Positions 1-9,094 of a DNA stretch of 64,000 nucleotides are shown here, piece by piece. Where the stretch lies: assembly GCA_002869185.1 (NCBI GenBank), contig PKTN01000001.1, positions 372,001-436,000 on the forward strand. Reading direction: 5' to 3'. The translations under genes were made by a program, and so were the position numbers. The notes below the pieces were generated by a model. The model searched no databases, was not told where the DNA came from, and saw only the letters and a program-made list of their open reading frames with translations. Numbering within the stretch: the stretch's first letter is position 1; the number at the start of each line of letters is the position of its first letter. Origin of the DNA: Denitrovibrio sp. Lineage in GTDB: Bacteria > Chrysiogenota > Deferribacteres > Deferribacterales > Geovibrionaceae.

Positions 1-2164
1 TCCTATCTCTGTTAGGGATAAAATTAACCTCAGGGTAGGAGACTTCCATAGAAGGGATAGGTCTTATCTGAGCACCAGGGATAGCTTGTGAAAGCATTCC
101 GTACATCATACCAGATGCCCCTGCAATAAGGTTAAGGTCTGATCCTGAGACGTTTACGTCAATAGAACGTCCTCCACCAATGCCACTTTCAAATATACCT
201 GACTGTATTGTTACACCAAATATACCCGGGATAGAGTTAACTTCTCTGTTTAGAACAGGGAGAAGCTCTTTAGCTCGTTGTTCTTGATCACTAATAATAC
301 CTGCGACCATGAATCGTTCTGCACCTACATAGAACATATCTTTGATGGCTGGTAAACCATTTATAGATTTTCTAAATTTATCAGTAGATTTAAACAAGTT
401 AGTACCAATATCAGTCCTCTCTTCATATGAGAGTCCAGGAGGTGGAATAAATATGCTTAAAAGAAGGTTTCTGTTACCTTGTGGCAGGTATTCTCTAGGT
501 GGGAATAGCATAACCGCCATACCTACAGAAAAGCCAACCAGAAGTACTATAGTGATGATTCGAGACATAATGCTCTTGGTACATATACCGAGCAGACTCA
601 TCACTTTATTTACGACAAAAGTACCGAATTTATCAATCTGTCCAAGTTTTTTAATCTCTTTTTGCTCTTTACCTTCTTTCCTTTTAAGTAGCTGAAAGGT
701 GAAAGCAGGTATAACGGATATAGACACAAAAAGACTTATAAGTACTGATGAAGTAATAGCGATGGCGATATCTTTAAAAAGTTGACCAGCTTCTTCCTGC
801 ATAAAAACGATAGGAAGAAAAACCGCTACAGTAGTGGCTGTTGATGCAATAACTGCACCCCAAACCTCTTTAGCACCTTGGTAAGCAGAATCGAATGCCG
901 ATTTACCCATTTTTCTATGTCTGTCGATATTTTCGAGAACAACAATAGCGTTATCCACTAGCATACCAACCGCGAATGAGATACCAGCGAGTGAAATAAC
1001 GTTGAGTGATCTTCCCATAAGTTTAAGGAATATAAATGTTCCAATAATACTAATCGGGATTGCTGTTGCTACAACAATAGTTGATGTCACACTTCTAAGA
1101 AATAGAAGCAGAACTATAACAGCGAGTATCGCACCGATAAAAATATTCTTTTTAACAAGATCAATAGAACCTTGGATATAAGGACGTTGGTCATATACCC
1201 ACATTATCTTTAGACCCTTGTCTTTCATAACGGTAGCATTTAGCTCATTCACAACCTTCTCAACAGAGTCGGTCATTTCTAAAATGTTTGTAGTTGCTTC
1301 AGGTTTAACACCCATAACAATCGCTCTGGTACCGTTATGATACATCGAAGCATCTAGCTTTTCATATCCTTTTTCAACCTTCGCGACATCAGAAAGAAGT
1401 ATCCTGAGTTGACCGTCAGAGCGAATTACAAGGTTTTCAAGTTGTTCGGAGTTAATGAATTCTCCTGTAGTTCTGATACGATAGTTTTTACGACCTACGC
1501 CAAGAACTCCAGCAGATGTATTAACATTTTCTGATCCAATAACATTAGTAATGTCGTCATAGGTAAGACCGTATGAAGCCATTTTTTCTGTGTCTACTAA
1601 GACATGAAGTTGATCTTTAACACCACCAAATACTAGCAGTGATGAAACACCTTTTACCCTCTCAACGTATTGTCTGACTTCATCTTCAAAGAAGGTCATG
1701 AAATAGTTAGCAGGTTTTGGGTTACCATCTATCGATTCAATAACAGTCCATATAACAGGGGAGGACGCTGAACCAGAAGCACTTATAATAGGCTTCTCAA
1801 CGTTGTCAGGATAAGATGATACTTCGTCCAGTTTGTTAGAGACGAGTAGCATTGCGTCGTTAATATCAGTACCTAGTTCAAACTCAAGTGATATTTCGCC
1901 CATACTATTATAAGAGTTAGATTCGATATCTTTTAGCCCTGTAACACCCTTTAAAACATCTTCTTGTTCGTTTATGATCTCGCTTTCGATGTCGTATGGT
2001 GTTGCTGATGGCCATATAGTAGTAACGGTAATCTCAGGCTTACTTACGTTAGGTGTAAGTTGGTAAGAGAGTGAGTTAATACTAATAAAGCCAAACAAAA
2101 TGATAAGAATGACTATTACTATTGTAGTAACAGGCTTCTGTATAGAAAATTTTATAAAGTCCAT
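1..2164 (-). CDS. RND-type efflux transporter permease (AcrB/MdtB-like), C-terminus beyond window
   Basis: Inner-membrane proton-driven efflux pump subunit. Translation from the ATG at 2164 starts MDFIKFSIQKPVTTIVIVIL, the usual short cytoplasmic helix followed by TM1. The reading frame stays open to the window edge (721 codons; the family is usually about 1020-1050 aa, so roughly the last third is missing). The TM4 signature GMLVDNAIVVLEN, carrying the Asp of the proton relay, lies near residue 400 and is followed by the TM5-TM6 region. It lies 4 bp downstream of the adaptor gene and is surely co-transcribed with it. The substrate cannot be told from sequence; the HAE-1/HAE-3 type motif suggests drugs or other hydrophobic compounds rather than metals. 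Confidence 0.93.
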   Translation of the reverse strand, partial: MDFIKFSIQKPVTTIVIVILIILFGFISINSLSYQLTPNVSKPEITVTTIWPSATPYDIESEIINEQEDVLKGVTGLKDIESNSYNSMGEISLEFELGTDINDAMLLVSNKLDEVSSYPDNVEKPIISASGSASSPVIWTVIESIDGNPKPANYFMTFFEDEVRQYVERVKGVSSLLVFGGVKDQLHVLVDTEKMASYGLTYDDITNVIGSENVNTSAGVLGVGRKNYRIRTTGEFINSEQLENLVIRSDGQLRILLSDVAKVEKGYEKLDASMYHNGTRAIVMGVKPEATTNILEMTDSVEKVVNELNATVMKDKGLKIMWVYDQRPYIQGSIDLVKKNIFIGAILAVIVLLLFLRSVTSTIVVATAIPISIIGTFIFLKLMGRSLNVISLAGISFAVGMLVDNAIVVLENIDRHRKMGKSAFDSAYQGAKEVWGAVIASTATTVAVFLPIVFMQEEAGQLFKDIAIAITSSVLISLFVSISVIPAFTFQLLKRKEGKEQKEIKKLGQIDKFGTFVVNKVMSLLGICTKSIMSRIITIVLLVGFSVGMAVMLFPPREYLPQGNRNLLLSIFIPPPGLSYEERTDIGTNLFKSTDKFRKSINGLPAIKDMFYVGAERFMVAGIISDQEQRAKELLPVLNREVNSIPGIFGVTIQSGIFESGIGGGRSIDVNVSGSDLNLIAGASGMMYGMLSQAIPGAQIRPIPSMEVSYPEVNFIPNRDR

Positions 2165-2168
2165 ATAA

Positions 2169-3227
2169 TTATTTACCTATTATGTTGACAGCTTGATTAG
2201 GTCTCAGTCTTTCATTCCCTTTAACAATAACAGTCATGCCTGCTTTAAGAGCTTGTGACTGAACCCCAGCAAGGTTACCTCTATATCCTAAGACCTTTAG
2301 AGGCATAGGTTTCGCGGCATTATCTATTACAGTATATGCAAATACATTCCCTTGAGCCGTTACAACAGCGTCTCTATTAATAAAGAGAACTTTTGTTGGG
2401 CTAGAGGTTGGTAAATATACTCTTGCTTCCATACCTTGGAGGAGGGAGGCAGCGTTATTAGTTTTGAATTTAACTGGGAATGTTCTGTTTGTGACGTCAC
2501 CAGAAGGAATTACAGATACAAAGTCAGCTTTTGCAGGTTTGCCTACAGCTTCGATATCTACAGTAAGTCCTTTTTTCATGTTTGATAGCAATTTTTCAGG
2601 TACATTTACAATAATATTCATAGCACCTGTTTTTGCTAGCTCTGCAACAACAGAGCCTGAACTAACCCATTCCCCAACTGATGTTTTCTTTGAAACAACA
2701 ATGCCGTTATACGGGGCATATATCATCTTTTTATTAAGCTGAGCCTTTAGGTTGTCGATGGCGGCGTATTGAGCAGCCTTCTGTTTCTCTAATGCTATAG
2801 CAGCGTATTTTTTATTTTCATAGGATTGCTCAGAAGTGGCATTCCCTTTATAAAGTTTAGCTGTTCTTTCATAGTCGTTTTGTGCAAGCTGAAGGTTAGC
2901 TTCAATCTGACCGAGAGCAGCTTCTGCTTCTGCTATAGTCTTTTCGAGTAGTTCACTATCAATAATAGCGAGGATACTGCCTCTAGAGATTATGTCACCT
3001 TCTTCAAATTTTACAGTTTTAATTTTGCCTGCGGATTCTGCGGCAACGCTTGAAATATCAGTAAATTTTACTGTACCTACAAACGGAGAAGTAGGAGCGA
3101 GCATACCTGCTGTGGCGGTTTCTACTACAACGTTTGAAGCTGGTTTTGCAGGTGGTTTTTCATCGGACGCAAAGGTAGTGGATGTTAAAATACCAAAAAG
3201 TATAAAACACAATAATAAGTTTCTCAT
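2169..3227 (-). CDS. RND efflux periplasmic adaptor (membrane fusion protein)
   Basis: Periplasmic adaptor linking the RND permease to an outer-membrane channel. The 352-aa protein has an N-terminal signal peptide (MRNLLLCFILFGILTSTTFA, cleavage after about residue 20). A split biotinyl-lipoyl domain follows (AAESAGKIKTVKFEEGD near 63-79 and its partner APYNGIVVSKKTSVGEWV near 171-188), separated by an alpha-helical hairpin rich in Ala, Glu and Lys (about 90-165), then beta-barrel and membrane-proximal parts. The start codon is preceded by an AGGAAC-like ribosome site. Marker order adaptor-permease and the upstream MarR gene are typical of inducible efflux operons. No outer-membrane channel gene is visible; it may lie beyond the left edge or elsewhere. 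Confidence 0.92.
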   Translation of the reverse strand: MRNLLLCFILFGILTSTTFASDEKPPAKPASNVVVETATAGMLAPTSPFVGTVKFTDISSVAAESAGKIKTVKFEEGDIISRGSILAIIDSELLEKTIAEAEAALGQIEANLQLAQNDYERTAKLYKGNATSEQSYENKKYAAIALEKQKAAQYAAIDNLKAQLNKKMIYAPYNGIVVSKKTSVGEWVSSGSVVAELAKTGAMNIIVNVPEKLLSNMKKGLTVDIEAVGKPAKADFVSVIPSGDVTNRTFPVKFKTNNAASLLQGMEARVYLPTSSPTKVLFINRDAVVTAQGNVFAYTVIDNAAKPMPLKVLGYRGNLAGVQSQALKAGMTVIVKGNERLRPNQAVNIIGK

Positions 3228-3247
3228 GCTAAAGTTCCTTTTAGCTA

Positions 3248-3682
3248 TCAGTTCTTGTCGATTGATTTGATATTTTTAATGAGAGCTCTTAGAACATTCT
3301 TTGCAGTCTCATAGTCATCTTCAGGGATATCTTTAAGAAAGTTATCTTTGTAGAATTCTAAGATTGGCTCAACAGGGATCAAAGCATCTTTTCCTGCGTC
3401 AGTAATAAAAACATGGGTAACTCTTCTGTCTTTACGGTTTTTTACCTTTTTGACATATTTCTTTTTAACAAGTCTGTTTACAACACATGTTGTAGTAGGT
3501 TTGTCAAAATATAGAAGATTTCCAAGTTCGGTCATATTGAGGCCGTCTTGCTCTGATAATCTGATGAGGACTGCCCACTGCGCAGGTGTAAGGTCAAGCT
3601 TTCTAAGTCTTGCCTCAAACTCCTGTCTAGCGAGTGTCGCTGATCTGTTCACTAAAAATATAATTGAGTCGTCTAGTAACAT
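3248..3682 (-). CDS. MarR-family transcriptional regulator
   Basis: Winged-helix DNA-binding repressor of 144 aa, first gene of the leftward efflux operon. The segment LTPAQWAVLIRLSEQDGLNMTE (about 30-51, split here by family alignment) and the recognition helix DKPTTTCVVNRLVKKKYVKK followed by the wing with RKDRRVTHV are characteristic of MarR. It is 20 bp upstream of the adaptor. Known family behaviour is ligand-relieved repression of its own operon. The promoter region upstream carries paired inverted repeats that fit as its operators. No clear ribosome-binding site precedes the ATG, so the mRNA may be nearly leaderless. Confidence 0.9.
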   Translation of the reverse strand: MLLDDSIIFLVNRSATLARQEFEARLRKLDLTPAQWAVLIRLSEQDGLNMTELGNLLYFDKPTTTCVVNRLVKKKYVKKVKNRKDRRVTHVFITDAGKDALIPVEPILEFYKDNFLKDIPEDDYETAKNVLRALIKNIKSIDKN

Positions 3683-3688
3683 GAAGCT

Positions 3689-3760
3689 AAGTTAGTGTGC
3701 TAATATTGAGTTGTCAAGAAAATAGTTTAGTAAATTAAATAAATTCACAAATATTAGCAC
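3689..3760 (-). promoter_or_regulatory. marR-efflux promoter with paired candidate MarR operators
   Basis: On the minus strand a TTGACA box (plus-strand 3712-3717) is followed after 17 nt by TAACTT. The spacer contains AATATTAGCAC (plus strand GTGCTAATATT, 3697-3707). The exact reverse complement of that 11-mer recurs at 3750-3760. The left copy also forms TTAG-TGTG-CTAA with its flank. A perfect 11-bp repeat in a 260-bp intergenic region overlapping the promoter fits autorepression by the MarR protein. Binding itself is inferred. Confidence 0.55.
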
Positions 3761-3944
3761 TTAAATTATTTATTTTCTTCTAATCAATCTACTATATAAG
3801 ATCTAAATGTCAATATAGCTAAATGTTAATTAGTGTAAATTTAATTTAAAGATAATATATTGCTACATGTTACAAAAACTGGAGTTGATAAAAAACGATA
3901 GATTGTGTATTTTGTTAAGTTCTAATTGATTCGGAAGGTGTTTA

Positions 3945-4631
3945 ATGAACGATTGTTTTAACCAAGATGATATGCAGTACCTAATAGATGACATGAAAGT
4001 AGGCGATACTTGGCGAATTTTTAAGATATTAGCCGAGTTTGTTGAAGGTTTTGAGAAACTATCCAAAATAGATCCAGCTGTTACAGTTTTTGGGTCTGCT
4101 AGAGTGAAGCCCGATGAACCACATTATGCATTAGCTGTGGAGATAGGTCGCAAACTTGCAGAAGAGGGGATCACGGTTGTTACTGGTGGTGGTCCTGGTA
4201 TTATGGAAGCAGCAAATAAAGGAGCATTCGAGGCTGGTGGACAGTCAGTTGGTCTAAATATCGAGCTTCCTTTTGAACAGCAACCTAACCCATATGTAAA
4301 GAAATCTATCACTTTTGATTATTTCTTCGTACGTAAGGTTATGTTAGTTAAATATGCTAACGCATTCGTAATTCTTCCTGGTGGGTTTGGAACTCTTGAT
4401 GAGTTATTTGAATCTATAACACTTATCCAGACAGGTAAGATTATGCCGTTTCCTACTATACTTGTAGATAGTGGTTATTGGGGCGGACTTTTAGATTGGA
4501 TAAAAGACAGAATGAGAGGGATGGGTTATATATCTGAGAGTGATCTGAATTATATCCAAGTGGTAGATACAGCTGATGAAGCCATAGCTATCATTAAAGA
4601 ATTTCTTGAAACTAGCAGGATTAACAAATGA
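3945..4631 (+). CDS. TIGR00730/LOG-family Rossmann-fold protein (nucleoside-monophosphate phosphoribohydrolase-like)
   Basis: LOG-family proteins hydrolyse the N-glycosidic bond of nucleoside 5'-monophosphates; bacterial members are often general purine or pyrimidine nucleosidases. The two signatures are present: GGGPGIMEAANKGA at 81-94 and PGGFGTLDELFE at 145-156. The protein is 228 aa with an N-terminal extension of about 40 residues before the Rossmann core. It is the first gene of a rightward operon; its stop overlaps the next start (ATGA). The physiological substrate is not predictable, so no gene symbol is given. Confidence 0.85.
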   Translation: MNDCFNQDDMQYLIDDMKVGDTWRIFKILAEFVEGFEKLSKIDPAVTVFGSARVKPDEPHYALAVEIGRKLAEEGITVVTGGGPGIMEAANKGAFEAGGQSVGLNIELPFEQQPNPYVKKSITFDYFFVRKVMLVKYANAFVILPGGFGTLDELFESITLIQTGKIMPFPTILVDSGYWGGLLDWIKDRMRGMGYISESDLNYIQVVDTADEAIAIIKEFLETSRINK

Positions 4632-5293
4632 CAAAAATGTACGATCTACACACGCACACAACCTTCAGCGATGGTGTTTTGATACCTGCTGAGTCAGCCA
4701 GAAGGGCTATTATGGATGGATATGCGGGTATGGCATTTACTGACCATGCTGACGAATCAAACTACGCTCATATTCTTGAAAACCAGCTTAGGTTCAAAGA
4801 GCAATTTAATGCTATGAACGATGACTTTAAGGTTATAGTTGGCTTAGAGCTTACACACGTGAGACCTGCTTTGATAGGTGATCTAGCTAAAAAGGCGAGA
4901 GCTGCTGGTGCAGATATTATTGTTGTGCATGGTGAGACTATCACTGAACCAGTAGAAGAGGGGACAAACCTTGCTGCCGTTGAAGCTGGTGTTGATATCT
5001 TGGCTCACCCTGGGCTTATAACTGATGATGTTATTAAAGTTGGTATAGATAATGGTGTTCACTTTGAAGTCACGACTAGAAAGGGACACAGTATAACTAA
5101 TGGACACGTTGTAAAAAGGGTGCTTGCTCTCGGTGGTCAGCTTGTGATAAACAACGATTACCACACACCTGGAGACAGAGTTTCTCCTAATATGGCAGCT
5201 AAGATTCTTACGGGTTCTGGATTAAGCAAATTAGAAATAGAAAAAGTTTTTGATAATAATAAAAAAATATTCTTACGTTCCTTGGAGGTTTAA
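4628..5293 (+). CDS. PHP-domain phosphoesterase (histidinol-phosphatase-like)
   Basis: Metal-dependent PHP-superfamily protein of 221 aa. Metal ligands are visible as H8-T-H10 in DLHTHTTFSDG, D39-H40 in FTDHAD, the Glu of GLELTHV, VHGET, LAHPG and the late NNDYHTPGD motif, so the full set of PHP motifs is kept. Family members include histidinol-phosphate phosphatases, but no his genes are nearby and the substrate is open. It is translationally coupled to the LOG gene (ATGA overlap) and abuts the next gene with no spacing. Confidence 0.8.
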   Translation: MTKMYDLHTHTTFSDGVLIPAESARRAIMDGYAGMAFTDHADESNYAHILENQLRFKEQFNAMNDDFKVIVGLELTHVRPALIGDLAKKARAAGADIIVVHGETITEPVEEGTNLAAVEAGVDILAHPGLITDDVIKVGIDNGVHFEVTTRKGHSITNGHVVKRVLALGGQLVINNDYHTPGDRVSPNMAAKILTGSGLSKLEIEKVFDNNKKIFLRSLEV

Positions 5294-5869
5294 GTGAGTA
5301 GAAAAAAACAACAACAACAAGTTGAAGAAGAAGCTGTAGATAAGATGGATCTGTTTCTGGCCGAACATTATAAGAAACTTCTTGCTGGAGTAGCAGTTCT
5401 TCTTATTTTATTCCTCGCAGGATACGCATTTAAAACTATGCAAGCGTCTAAAAATGATCTGCTCGCTAGTAAAGCTGGTCAGCTTGAAATGATAGTTACT
5501 ATGTCATGTGGTAAAAACCAACTTTATAACTATCTTGCTATGACAACTGAATATCCAGCTGTTGGCGACTATGTTAACCTCAAAGCTGGTGAGGTACTTC
5601 TTGTTAATGGTGATAAAGATGGTGCTGCACCACTCCTCGCTACTGCTGGTGGAGATTACAAAGAGCTAGCTGATGGGCTTGCATTTGATGCCGGTGTTGG
5701 CAACATAAATCCTGAGACATACCTTACTGCTGGTAAGATGGGGGCTCTTTGGTACTACAGAGCTTATCTTGCATCAGAAGGTGATAAACAAAAAGAGATT
5801 CTTGAGACATTTAAAGTTAAATATCCAAATAATGAACTGCTTCAGCAGATAGAAAGGTGGGACGGTTAA
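5294..5869 (+). CDS. YfgM-like membrane-anchored TPR-type protein
   Basis: A 191-aa protein starting at GTG directly after the PHP stop codon. It has a charged Gln/Glu-rich N-terminus, one membrane helix (about 29-46, LLAGVAVLLILFLAGYAF) and a helical C-terminal part that should be periplasmic. This layout matches YfgM/ancillary SecYEG-type tetratricopeptide proteins, which take part in periplasmic chaperone networks. Repeats are weak by eye, so the assignment is by architecture only. Its stop overlaps the iorA start (TAATG). Confidence 0.55.
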   Translation: MSRKKQQQQVEEEAVDKMDLFLAEHYKKLLAGVAVLLILFLAGYAFKTMQASKNDLLASKAGQLEMIVTMSCGKNQLYNYLAMTTEYPAVGDYVNLKAGEVLLVNGDKDGAAPLLATAGGDYKELADGLAFDAGVGNINPETYLTAGKMGALWYYRAYLASEGDKQKEILETFKVKYPNNELLQQIERWDG

Positions 5870-7605
5870 TGAAGAAGGTTTTAAGTGGAAACGAGGCATT
5901 CGCCAGAGCAGCATACGAGGCTGGTGTAGGCGTTGTTAGCTCATACCCTGGAACTCCTAGTACAGAGATTACTGAGCATGTTTCTGAGTATACAGAAATT
6001 TATACTGAGTGGGCGACTAATGAGAAGGTAGCTACAGAAGTTGCTATAGGGGCAAGTCTTGGTGGTAAAAGGTCGATGACATGTATGAAGCATGTTGGGC
6101 TCAATGTAGCATCAGACCCTATAATGACACTTTCATATACAGGCGTTAATGCAGGAATGGTTGTGATCGTTGCAGATGATCCAAACATGTATAGCTCACA
6201 AAACGAGCAGGATAGTAGGCACTATGCTAGATTCGGTAAAATCCCTATGTTTGAACCGTGTGACAGTTCTGAAGCGAAACAGTTTACTAAAGATGCTTTC
6301 GCACTTTCTGAAGAGTTTTGTACTCCATTCTATATCCGTTCATGTACAAGAGTCTCGCACACTCAAACTGTAGTTGATCTTGTCGACAGAGTTGAAGGAC
6401 CAGCTTTTGCACCAGAGAATAATATCCCTAAATGGGTTATGATCCCTGTAAATGCACGTAGAAGACATAAACTCGTTGAACACAGGACGGAGCTCCTTAC
6501 AGAGCTTGCTGAGGGCGATAAATATAATAAAGTAACTATGAGGGATAAGAGCGTAGGTGTTGTTTGTGCTGGTGTTGCATATAACTATGTACGTGAGGTA
6601 AACCCTGAGGCTTCTACATTGAAGCTTGATATGGTATGGCCACTCCCTATAGAAAAAATAAGAAAATTTAGTGAGTCAGTAGACAAGCTTTATGTAATAG
6701 AGGAGCTTGATCCTTTCTTTGAGACTGAGATCAAGGCTGCAGGCATAAAGGTTGAGAAGCTTGAAAGAAGCCTTTGTGGAGAGCTCTCTGTAGATGCTGT
6801 AAGAGCACTTTTTAATGGTGAAGAGTATGAGGTTGAGTCAGACAATAGCTTGCCTTTCCGCCCACCTAACATGTGTCCTGGTTGTTCTCATAGAGGTATG
6901 TTCTACGCTATTAACAGGCTAAAGCTTTTTGTTACTGGTGATATCGGTTGTTATACACTTGGTCTTCTTCCACCGCTACAGGCTATCAATACGACAGTCT
7001 GCATGGGTGCAAGTATCGGTATGGGACACGGTCTCGATAAAGCAGCTGAAGGTATGTCTGAAAAGGCTGTTGCTGTTATAGGTGACTCAACATTCCTTCA
7101 TACTGGGATAAACTCACTTATAAATACTGTTTATAATAAAGGTAACTCAACTGTTATCATCCTAGATAATGGCATTACAGGCATGACAGGTCACCAACCA
7201 AACGCTGGAACAGGTTGTGATATACATGGTGGTAATACACCTAAGATCGATTATGTAAACCTCATCAAATCTATTGGTGTAAAACCTGATAACATTAGAG
7301 TGGTTGATCCTTTCGATGTAACAGCTTGCATGGAGACTCTTAAAGAAGAGACAGCTAAGAAAGAACCTAGTGTAATTATTACTAACAAGCCTTGTATCTT
7401 CGCTGACAGAACAGTTATTGATGCTCCTTACTTTATAAAAGAAGATAAGTGCAGTGGATGTAAGATATGCACAAGACTTGGTTGCCCAGCGATCCTTTGG
7501 GATGGCGAAAAGCGGGTAGCATTTATAGATGAAACACTTTGTACAGGTTGTCACCTATGTATCAAAGTTTGTAAATTTGGCGCAATAGAGCAGAGGAGCA
7601 AATAG
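5869..7605 (+). CDS. iorA: Indolepyruvate:ferredoxin oxidoreductase, alpha subunit
   Basis: Thiamine-diphosphate enzyme that oxidatively decarboxylates aryl 2-oxo acids (from Trp, Phe, Tyr) to acyl-CoA, passing electrons to ferredoxin; the reaction is oxygen-sensitive. An upstream in-frame GTG at 5857 exists, but the ATG at 5869 follows an AAAGGTGG ribosome site and overlaps the previous stop (TAATG), giving 578 aa. Visible are the pyrimidine domain (SYPGTPSTEI), MCPGCSHRGMFYAI and the diphosphate site around IGDSTFLHTGINSL, and two C-terminal 4Fe-4S clusters (CSGCKICTRLGCP and CTGCHLCIKVC). Gene order iorA-iorB is canonical. Confidence 0.95.
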   Translation: MKKVLSGNEAFARAAYEAGVGVVSSYPGTPSTEITEHVSEYTEIYTEWATNEKVATEVAIGASLGGKRSMTCMKHVGLNVASDPIMTLSYTGVNAGMVVIVADDPNMYSSQNEQDSRHYARFGKIPMFEPCDSSEAKQFTKDAFALSEEFCTPFYIRSCTRVSHTQTVVDLVDRVEGPAFAPENNIPKWVMIPVNARRRHKLVEHRTELLTELAEGDKYNKVTMRDKSVGVVCAGVAYNYVREVNPEASTLKLDMVWPLPIEKIRKFSESVDKLYVIEELDPFFETEIKAAGIKVEKLERSLCGELSVDAVRALFNGEEYEVESDNSLPFRPPNMCPGCSHRGMFYAINRLKLFVTGDIGCYTLGLLPPLQAINTTVCMGASIGMGHGLDKAAEGMSEKAVAVIGDSTFLHTGINSLINTVYNKGNSTVIILDNGITGMTGHQPNAGTGCDIHGGNTPKIDYVNLIKSIGVKPDNIRVVDPFDVTACMETLKEETAKKEPSVIITNKPCIFADRTVIDAPYFIKEDKCSGCKICTRLGCPAILWDGEKRVAFIDETLCTGCHLCIKVCKFGAIEQRSK

Positions 7606-8175
7606 ATGAAACTTGATATACTTATGGTTGGAGTTGGCGGACAGGGTACTGTTCTTTCAAGTAATATCGTGTGTGATGTTGCTCTGGCGAATGGATTTGA
7701 TGTTAAAAAGAGTGAGATTCATGGAATGGCTCAGCGTGGAGGTAGTGTTGTTACTCATATTCGTGTAGACGAAGAGGTTTTTTCACCTACTATCCCTGCA
7801 AAGAGTGCAGATATTGTCGTTTCTTTTGAAAGGATGGAATTTCTTCGGTATGCTGACTATTATGGTGATAATACAACTTTGATTTTGAATACTCAGGTGA
7901 TTGCACCACCTTCTGTTGGTGATGGATCTGCTGAATATACTGACGATAAAGTTGAAGAAGTTAAGAAACAATTCTCAAAAGTATATGCAACTGATGCTAT
8001 TTCTAAAGCTATTGAGCTTGGAAATCCTAAGATTGCAGGTATGATTATACTAGGGATATTGGCAAAGGCTGTACATTTTAAGAAAGAGGCTTGGGAGCAG
8101 GCTATCAAGGATAGAGTTCCACCTAAGACAATAGACCTTAATATGAAAGCTTTTGATTTGGGTTATAATATTTAA
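7606..8175 (+). CDS. iorB: Indolepyruvate:ferredoxin oxidoreductase, beta subunit
   Basis: Gamma-type domain subunit (189 aa) that partners IorA. It begins with the nucleotide/CoA-domain motif GVGGQGTVLSSNI and contains EIHGMAQRGGSVVTHIR, both diagnostic for the 2-oxoacid:acceptor oxidoreductase gamma/beta family. It starts immediately after the iorA stop, so the two are coupled. In this anaerobe-like setting the pair would feed aromatic amino-acid fermentation or, run in reverse, aromatic amino-acid synthesis from arylacetates. Confidence 0.94.
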   Translation: MKLDILMVGVGGQGTVLSSNIVCDVALANGFDVKKSEIHGMAQRGGSVVTHIRVDEEVFSPTIPAKSADIVVSFERMEFLRYADYYGDNTTLILNTQVIAPPSVGDGSAEYTDDKVEEVKKQFSKVYATDAISKAIELGNPKIAGMIILGILAKAVHFKKEAWEQAIKDRVPPKTIDLNMKAFDLGYNI

Positions 8176-8188
8176 TCTGGAGTAGAGT

Positions 8189-9094
8189 TTGAACTTTAAA
8201 GTAAACAAGTTTGATCTGCACATGCATTCAGACCATAGTTCTGATGGTGTGCTGACCCCTTATGAGATACTCACAATTATGCGTTCGAGAGGGATTAATC
8301 TCTTCTCAATCACAGATCATAACTCTGTAGCTTCTGCTAGTGTTATGAAGTGGTATAAAGGGAAATATGGTAATAAAACCTTATATATCAATGGTGTTGA
8401 ACTTTCACTTTATCATGGTGACAGAGAAATACATGTGCTTGCTTACGGTTATAATGAGAGTTGTAACAAGATGGCTGGTGTGCTTGAATGTTATCACAGG
8501 AATAGAGTTCTGCAAACTGAACTTCGGGTTGAGAAGCTCCAGGATTTAGGATTCAAACTTGAATATGCTGAAGTGATGAAAGCAGCAGGAGGTAAGCTTC
8601 CTTCTGGTGTTACGTTCCTTAAAGTTCTGTCTAAATATGCTGAAAACAGAGGTATGTTAAAGGATTATCTTATCGGAGAGAAATCTAATTCGCCTTATAC
8701 AAATTTCTATTTTGACTACTTTACAAAGGGTGGTCCAGCATATGTAGATGTTCCACTTCTGGATTTTGATGATACTGTAGCTAAACTGAAGGATAGGGCG
8801 GTATTAGTACTCGCTCACCCTTCTCTATATAAAGGCAAAGATATCTCTGATATTACAGGTGATGGCATAAGTGGTATTGAGGCACACTCATCATATCACA
8901 CGGATGAAGAAATTGAATTTTATCTGGACTATGCTGAGAAGAATAACCTTCTAATCACTGCTGGTAGTGACTTTCATGGAGATAGGATTAAACCTGGGAT
9001 ATTCCTAGGTGGGCACGGTTGCACTGACTTGACCGTAGCAAACAAACTTATAGATAGACTTACGTCTATGGATAACGGGTACTTTTTTATATAA
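8189..9094 (+). CDS. PHP-domain phosphoesterase (RNase AM/TrpH-like)
   Basis: A second PHP protein, 301 aa, with start codon TTG at 8189 after TCTGGAGTAGAG. The motifs DLHMHSDHSSDG (H at 11 and 13), ITDHNSV, GVELS, LAHPS and the late GSDFHG are all present, giving a complete trinuclear metal site. Length and motif order match the TrpH/YciV group (5'-3' exonuclease RNase AM, or 3',5'-nucleotide bisphosphate phosphatase). Substrate is inferred from family. Overlaps rimP by its stop (TAATG). Confidence 0.78.
   Translation: MNFKVNKFDLHMHSDHSSDGVLTPYEILTIMRSRGINLFSITDHNSVASASVMKWYKGKYGNKTLYINGVELSLYHGDREIHVLAYGYNESCNKMAGVLECYHRNRVLQTELRVEKLQDLGFKLEYAEVMKAAGGKLPSGVTFLKVLSKYAENRGMLKDYLIGEKSNSPYTNFYFDYFTKGGPAYVDVPLLDFDDTVAKLKDRAVLVLAHPSLYKGKDISDITGDGISGIEAHSSYHTDEEIEFYLDYAEKNNLLITAGSDFHGDRIKPGIFLGGHGCTDLTVANKLIDRLTSMDNGYFFI

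Noticed and set aside
342-695. A 117-codon plus-strand frame at the left edge
   Set aside because: Lies wholly opposite the RND permease gene and has no domain similarity.
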